Positions 60,470 through 64,000 of a stretch of DNA of 64,000 nucleotides are shown piece by piece. Within the stretch, counting starts at the first letter, position 1. The number at the start of each line of letters is the position of its first letter. The stretch covers positions 1 to 64,000 of the forward strand of contig NZ_JAAXKZ010000012.1 of NCBI RefSeq assembly GCF_012911875.1. Reading direction: 5' to 3'. The notes below the pieces were generated by a model that was not told where the DNA came from, made no database searches, and saw only the letters and a list, made by a program, of their open reading frames with translations. Made by a program: the position numbers and the translations under genes. Source of the stretch: Pseudonocardia bannensis (GTDB lineage Bacteria; Actinomycetota; Actinomycetes; Mycobacteriales; Pseudonocardiaceae).

Positions 60470-61465
60470 ATGACCCGCTCACGGCCCGCGGACCTTTCGG
60501 CAGCGGTCGAGCACGCGCTGCGCGCGCCGTCGGTGCACAACACCCAGCCGTGGCACTGGCGCATCACCGCACACACCGTCGAGTTGCACGCCGACTGGGA
60601 TCGCCATCTGGCGGCGACCGATCCCGGCCGTCGCGACCTCGTGTTGAGCTGCGGCGCCGCCCTGCACCATCTGCAGGTCGCGCTGGCCGCACTCGACGTG
60701 TCCGTGCGGGTGGACCGGTTGCCCGATCCCGAGGACCTCGGTCACCTCGCCACCGTCGAGATTCTGCCCGGCCCCGGGGACGAGGCCGAGGCCGCACTGT
60801 TCGACAGCATCGCCCGCCGCCGCACCGATCGACGCCGGATGAGCCACCGACCGGTACCGGTCGGGCATGTGGCCACGCTCGCCGAGCAGGCGTCGCGTCA
60901 CGGGGCGGTGCTGCTCCCGGTCACCGACCCTGCCCTCCGGCAGGGGCTCGTCGCGGTCCTCACCGAGGCCGCCCACCAGCAGGCGGACACCCCGGGTTAC
61001 GAGGCCGAGCTGCAGCTGTGGACCCACCGCTACACCGACGCCCGCGACGGCATCCCGGCCGCCAACGTGTCCCCGCCCCCGGTCGGACTCGTCGGCACGT
61101 CACCCCTGCGCCGGTTCCCGCGCGCGACCCTCACCCAACCACCGCAGCAACCCGGAAGCGGCCCGGCCGACGACGCCGCCGAACTGCTCGTGCTCGCCAC
61201 CCGCGGCGACGATCAGCTCGACCGGCTGCGCGCCGGAGAAGCCACCAGCGCGCTGCTGCTCGCCGCGACCGGGCTCGGGCTGGCCAGCACCCCACTGAGC
61301 CAGGCCCTCGAGATCGACACCAGCCGACACGACCTCCAGGACCACGTCCTACGCGTCCCCGAGCATCCCCAGCTCATCATCCGGATCGGATGGCCGGCCG
61401 ACGGCGCCGCCGAACTGCCGGTCACACCGCGCCGGAGTCTGCGCTCGGTACTCCTCCCGATCTGA
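60470..61465 (+). CDS. Acg-type nitroreductase family protein (copy 2)
   Basis: A 331-aa paralog of the protein at 36542: RAPSVHNTQPWHWR, LVLSCGAALHHLQ, RRRTDRRRM, SQALEIDTSR and LIIRIGWP. Members are FMN-binding nitroreductase-fold proteins of the mycobacterial dormancy regulon. ATG 60470 follows GGAGGTACCC, a strong site. It is divergent from GH65. Confidence 0.87.
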   Translation: MTRSRPADLSAAVEHALRAPSVHNTQPWHWRITAHTVELHADWDRHLAATDPGRRDLVLSCGAALHHLQVALAALDVSVRVDRLPDPEDLGHLATVEILPGPGDEAEAALFDSIARRRTDRRRMSHRPVPVGHVATLAEQASRHGAVLLPVTDPALRQGLVAVLTEAAHQQADTPGYEAELQLWTHRYTDARDGIPAANVSPPPVGLVGTSPLRRFPRATLTQPPQQPGSGPADDAAELLVLATRGDDQLDRLRAGEATSALLLAATGLGLASTPLSQALEIDTSRHDLQDHVLRVPEHPQLIIRIGWPADGAAELPVTPRRSLRSVLLPI

Positions 61466-61466
61466 T

Positions 61467-61486
61467 CAGGACAGGTGGCTGTCCTG
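61467..61486. terminator. 8-bp hairpin between convergent genes
   Basis: CAGGACAG and CTGTCCTG flank GTGG, just after the nitroreductase stop and before the end of the PPOX gene. Its size and spacer also resemble a DosR box, but its position between two 3' ends favours a terminator. Confidence 0.5.
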
Positions 61487-61554
61487 GCTGGACGCTTTCC
61501 AGGATCAGGCCGGCGTCGGGCCGAGCCACCCGGGCCGAGCTCGTGCGATCGTGA

Positions 61555-61977
61555 TCAGCCGGTGCCGGCGTCGGCCAGGCACAGCCGGCGCCCGGTGAGC
61601 TTGGAGAGGGGGATGGCGATGGTGTGCGCGGTCCGCCCCGGGGCCCAGGGCGCCGGCAGGCGTGCGGCGAGGTCGGCCAGCCGGTCGGTGTCGGTGACCT
61701 CGTAGGCCTCGCCGATACCCAGGACGCTCCAGCCGATGTGGGCGCCCGGATCGATGGCGTCGGCCTGGAAGGCGACGACAGCGCGCCGGGCGACGGCGGC
61801 GAGCTTGGTGCCGCCGGCGGTGCGGAAGAGAATCTCCTCACCGTCGAGGACGTAGTTGACGGGCTGGGCGGCCGGCAGCGCGGCGTCGGTGAACACGACC
61901 CGCCCGACGACGCCGTGAGCCAGCAGACGCAGACATGTGCCGCGATCGAGCTCAACGAGCTCTGCGGTTTCCGCCAC
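61555..61977 (-). CDS. PPOX-fold (pyridoxamine 5'-phosphate oxidase-like) flavin/F420 protein
   Basis: A 140-aa split-barrel protein: LLAHGVVGRVVFTDAALPAA with PVNYVLDGEEILFRT and VAFQADAIDP, GWSVLGIGEAYEV. Mycobacterial relatives bind F420 or FMN and several are DosR-regulated. GTG 61977 follows GGAGGGACC. A DosR-like box lies 106-119 nt upstream. The substrate is unknown. Confidence 0.82.
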   Translation of the reverse strand: MAETAELVELDRGTCLRLLAHGVVGRVVFTDAALPAAQPVNYVLDGEEILFRTAGGTKLAAVARRAVVAFQADAIDPGAHIGWSVLGIGEAYEVTDTDRLADLAARLPAPWAPGRTAHTIAIPLSKLTGRRLCLADAGTG

Positions 61978-62082
61978 GGTCCCTCCGTCCCGATGTACGA
62001 CTGTCCCTCGACGATGCAGCAGCCGAGATGCCGGCAGCAGAGCCGGACGTCCCGCGCTGCCGTCGGTTCGTCGCCTCTGCAC

Positions 62083-62096
62083 AGGACTTTGGACCG
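62083..62096. promoter_or_regulatory. DosR-like box 5, AGGACTTTGGACCG
   Basis: Matches 10 of 14 positions of the mycobacterial core GGGACTTTAGTCCC by eye. It lies between the kinase stop and the PPOX start, in the PPOX promoter. Confidence 0.45.
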
Positions 62097-62136
62097 GGCA
62101 CGCCGGACCGCACGAAGTGCAGCCCGCAGATGGCCG

Positions 62137-63945
62137 CTACCGGGTCGGGACCGACCAGGACAGCAGGGTCCCGGACGGCTTGCACGGGGTGAGGGTGAGG
62201 GTCCCGCCGTGGCGCTCGGCGCGCCGGCGCAGGTTGGCCAGGCCGCTGCGCCGGGTGCTCGGGCCCATGCCGACGCCGTCGTCGCGGACGTCGAGAGTCA
62301 GGCGATCCGGGCGGGCGGTGACGTCGACCTCGGCGGATCGGGCCTGGGCGTGGCGGGCGATGTTGCTCAGGGCCTCGCGCAGGACGGCGAGGAGGTCCTC
62401 GGCGACGTCGTCGGGCACGGTGTCGTCGAGCAGGCCGGCGAACCGCACGGCGGGGGTGAACCCCAGCGCCGAGGCCACGTCGGTGGCCACGTCCAGCAGC
62501 CGGGCCCGCAGGCCATGGGGCTGGGCCTGGGGCATCTGGTGGAGCTGGAAGATGGCGGTGCGGATCTGGCTGACCGTGTTGTCGAGATCGCGGACGGTGC
62601 CCAGGATCCGCTCGGTCGCCTTGCCCGGGCCCAGGCCCGTGGCGACCGCGTGCAGCGACAGCCCGGCCGCGAACACCCGCTGGATCACCTGGTCGTGCAG
62701 GTCGGCAGCGATGCGCTCGCGCTCATCCAGCATCGCCGCCCGCTGCTGCTCGGCACGGGCCTCGGCCAGCTCCACGGCCACGGAGGCCTGGTTGGCGAAC
62801 CCGGCGGCCATGTCCAGATCCTCGGCGCTGAACGCCGGCGCTCCCGACCGCCGGGCCGCGGTCAGCACCCCGTGGATCTGTTGGGAGCCCAGCAGCGGCA
62901 GGACCAGCACCGGGCCGACGTCCAGCCCTCCCGACGCCACCGATGCGAGCCCGGGTTGCTCGTTCGGGGTCGAGACCCGTAGCGGCTCGCCGGTGGTGAA
63001 CACCCGCCCGGCCAGCGAGGCATCCAGCGGCACGGAAACGCCGAGCAGGTCCGCGGCGCCGACCCCGACCGCCACCTCCACCCGCAGGTCGCTGCCGTCA
63101 TCGGCCGGCAGCAGCACGGTGACCAGATCGGCCTGCGCGACCTCCCGGCTGCTCTCGGCGATGAGGTGCAGCGGACGGCCCGCTTCGGCCGTGTCGACGG
63201 AGAGCAGCCGGCGGGTGATCGCGGCCGAGGCGCGCAGCCACTCCTGGCGGGAGCGAGCGGCCTCGTAGAGCCGGGCGTTCTCGATCGCCACTCCCGCGGT
63301 CGCCGCGAGTGCCTTGGTCAGCTCCTCGTCCTCCGCGGTGAACTCGCCGCCCTCCGCCTTCTCGGTGAGGTAGAGGTTGCCGAAGACCTCGTCGCGGACC
63401 CGGATCGGCACGCCCAGGAAGCTGTGCATCGGCGGGTGGCCGGGCGGGAAGCCGGACGAGCGCGGGTCGTCGGTGATGCGATGCAACCGGATCGGCGACG
63501 GATCGTCGATCAGCGCCCCGAGCAGGCCCTTGCCCTGCGGCAGGTGCCCGATCTGTTCGACCGCCCCCTCGGGCATGCCGGCGTGCACGAACTCGGCCAG
63601 GTGCCCGTCGAGGGCGATCACGCCCAGCGCGGCGTAACGGGCGCCGATCAACTCACGCGCGGCCTCCGCGATCCGCCGCAGCAGCACCGGCAGGGCCAGA
63701 TCCCCGATGATCATCTGGTTGGCATGCAGCAGCCCGCGCAAGCGGCTCTGGGTGGCCATCACCTCCCGGGCGCGGTCGACCAGCTGCCCGAGCAGCTGGT
63801 CCAGCTCCAGACGCGGCAGATCGGGGAACGTCAACGCCGCATCACCCCCGGCACGTCCTGGAGCAAGGTGAGCCGGCTCGTCGAGCTGGACCCGGTCGGC
63901 GTCACCGGCTCGCCACGCAGACAGTTCATCGGGGTCCACGGGCAT
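62137..63945 (-). CDS. DevS/DosT-like two-GAF sensor histidine kinase
   Basis: A 602-aa kinase: GAF-A (about 90-225), GAF-B (about 255-395), HisKA_3 with the phospho-acceptor His417 (IAADLHDQVIQRVF) and an HATPase_c domain (NIARHAQA; DDGVGMG). GAF-A contains FPPGHPPM-x2-FLGVP with His170 aligned to the heme-ligand His of mycobacterial DevS/DosT, and VRDEVFGNLYLTEK. It is probably an oxygen, NO or redox sensor. ATG 63945 starts the conserved protein; GTG 63975 is possible. The partner DevR/DosR is not in the window; upstream sequence beyond 64000 is not seen. Confidence 0.87.
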   Translation of the reverse strand: MPVDPDELSAWRAGDADRVQLDEPAHLAPGRAGGDAALTFPDLPRLELDQLLGQLVDRAREVMATQSRLRGLLHANQMIIGDLALPVLLRRIAEAARELIGARYAALGVIALDGHLAEFVHAGMPEGAVEQIGHLPQGKGLLGALIDDPSPIRLHRITDDPRSSGFPPGHPPMHSFLGVPIRVRDEVFGNLYLTEKAEGGEFTAEDEELTKALAATAGVAIENARLYEAARSRQEWLRASAAITRRLLSVDTAEAGRPLHLIAESSREVAQADLVTVLLPADDGSDLRVEVAVGVGAADLLGVSVPLDASLAGRVFTTGEPLRVSTPNEQPGLASVASGGLDVGPVLVLPLLGSQQIHGVLTAARRSGAPAFSAEDLDMAAGFANQASVAVELAEARAEQQRAAMLDERERIAADLHDQVIQRVFAAGLSLHAVATGLGPGKATERILGTVRDLDNTVSQIRTAIFQLHQMPQAQPHGLRARLLDVATDVASALGFTPAVRFAGLLDDTVPDDVAEDLLAVLREALSNIARHAQARSAEVDVTARPDRLTLDVRDDGVGMGPSTRRSGLANLRRRAERHGGTLTLTPCKPSGTLLSWSVPTR

Positions 63946-64000
63946 CCTCGCTAGCGTTCGACAGGACAGCCGCACGAGCCGGGCAGATCCGGAGCGGTCG

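Noticed and set aside
61467-61486. CAGGACAG-GTGG-CTGTCCTG as a DosR box
   Set aside because: Size fits, but it lies between two convergent 3' ends where no promoter is expected, so it is listed as a terminator.

Overview
The window is 64 kb of very GC-rich DNA with dense coding, GTG and ATG starts, many 1-8 nt gene overlaps, and families typical of Actinobacteria (FadR/GntR, TetR, a DevS-like GAF kinase, Rv1733c, DUF1918, DUF5313, Acg-type nitroreductases, a MenJ-like reductase, CoxDE). A Pseudonocardia-like actinobacterium is the best guess. This is an inference from gene content; no rRNA or tRNA was seen to confirm it.

Region 1 (1-9.6 kb) is mixed metabolism: a 5'-cut iron alcohol dehydrogenase with a FadR-type regulator, a stand-alone LigD polymerase domain, a methyltransferase with a duplicated start region, an LLM-class flavin oxidoreductase, a DUF1992 protein, a yeast-type cytosine deaminase and a large FAD/Fe-S D-2-hydroxyacid dehydrogenase-like protein. 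Region 2 (9.6-15 kb) has a Baeyer-Villiger-type monooxygenase, a decayed DUF5313 gene, a TetR-controlled BtrH/DUF4872 plus thioesterase operon with a clear palindromic operator, and an NAD kinase.

Region 3 (15-34.5 kb) is a coherent catabolic locus. A three-subunit molybdenum hydroxylase (xanthine dehydrogenase type, not CO dehydrogenase) with CoxD/CoxE-like maturation proteins is surrounded by two paralogous FAD monooxygenases, two RidA-family proteins, a FAH-family hydrolase, an amidohydrolase, an APC permease, an alpha/beta hydrolase, a FadR-type GntR regulator and a 1004-aa STAND/BTAD regulator. The substrate is unknown; an aromatic or N-heterocyclic compound is likely. A TTGCATGCAA palindrome occurs both at the GntR promoter and 17 kb away at the hydrolase promoter.

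Region 4 (34.5-48 kb) has a MenJ-like reductase, an Acg-type nitroreductase, a divergent sugar module (GH13_18 phosphorylase, TIM-barrel isomerase, MDR and Gfo/Idh dehydrogenases), two VOC proteins, a DUF4396 membrane protein behind two CsoR-like boxes, a cupin and a HAD phosphatase. It is littered with broken genes: an alpha/beta hydrolase tail, a Gfo/Idh head behind a LacI-type operator, and a DUF805 gene with a nonsense codon and a 10-bp tandem duplication.

Region 5 (47.8-64 kb) looks like a hypoxia/dormancy island of the DosR type: acetate kinase, phosphoketolase, a GNAT-fused ADP-forming acyl-CoA synthetase, a DUF1918-Rv1733c fusion, two universal stress proteins, a CBS protein, a GH65 phosphorylase, a second Acg-type nitroreductase, a PPOX-fold protein and a DevS/DosT-like two-GAF histidine kinase. 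Several promoters carry 14-bp palindromes of the form GGGNC-N4-GNCCC resembling the DosR box. Together the enzymes could make ATP without respiration (sugar phosphorolysis, phosphoketolase, acetyl phosphate, acetate). No partner response regulator is in the window.
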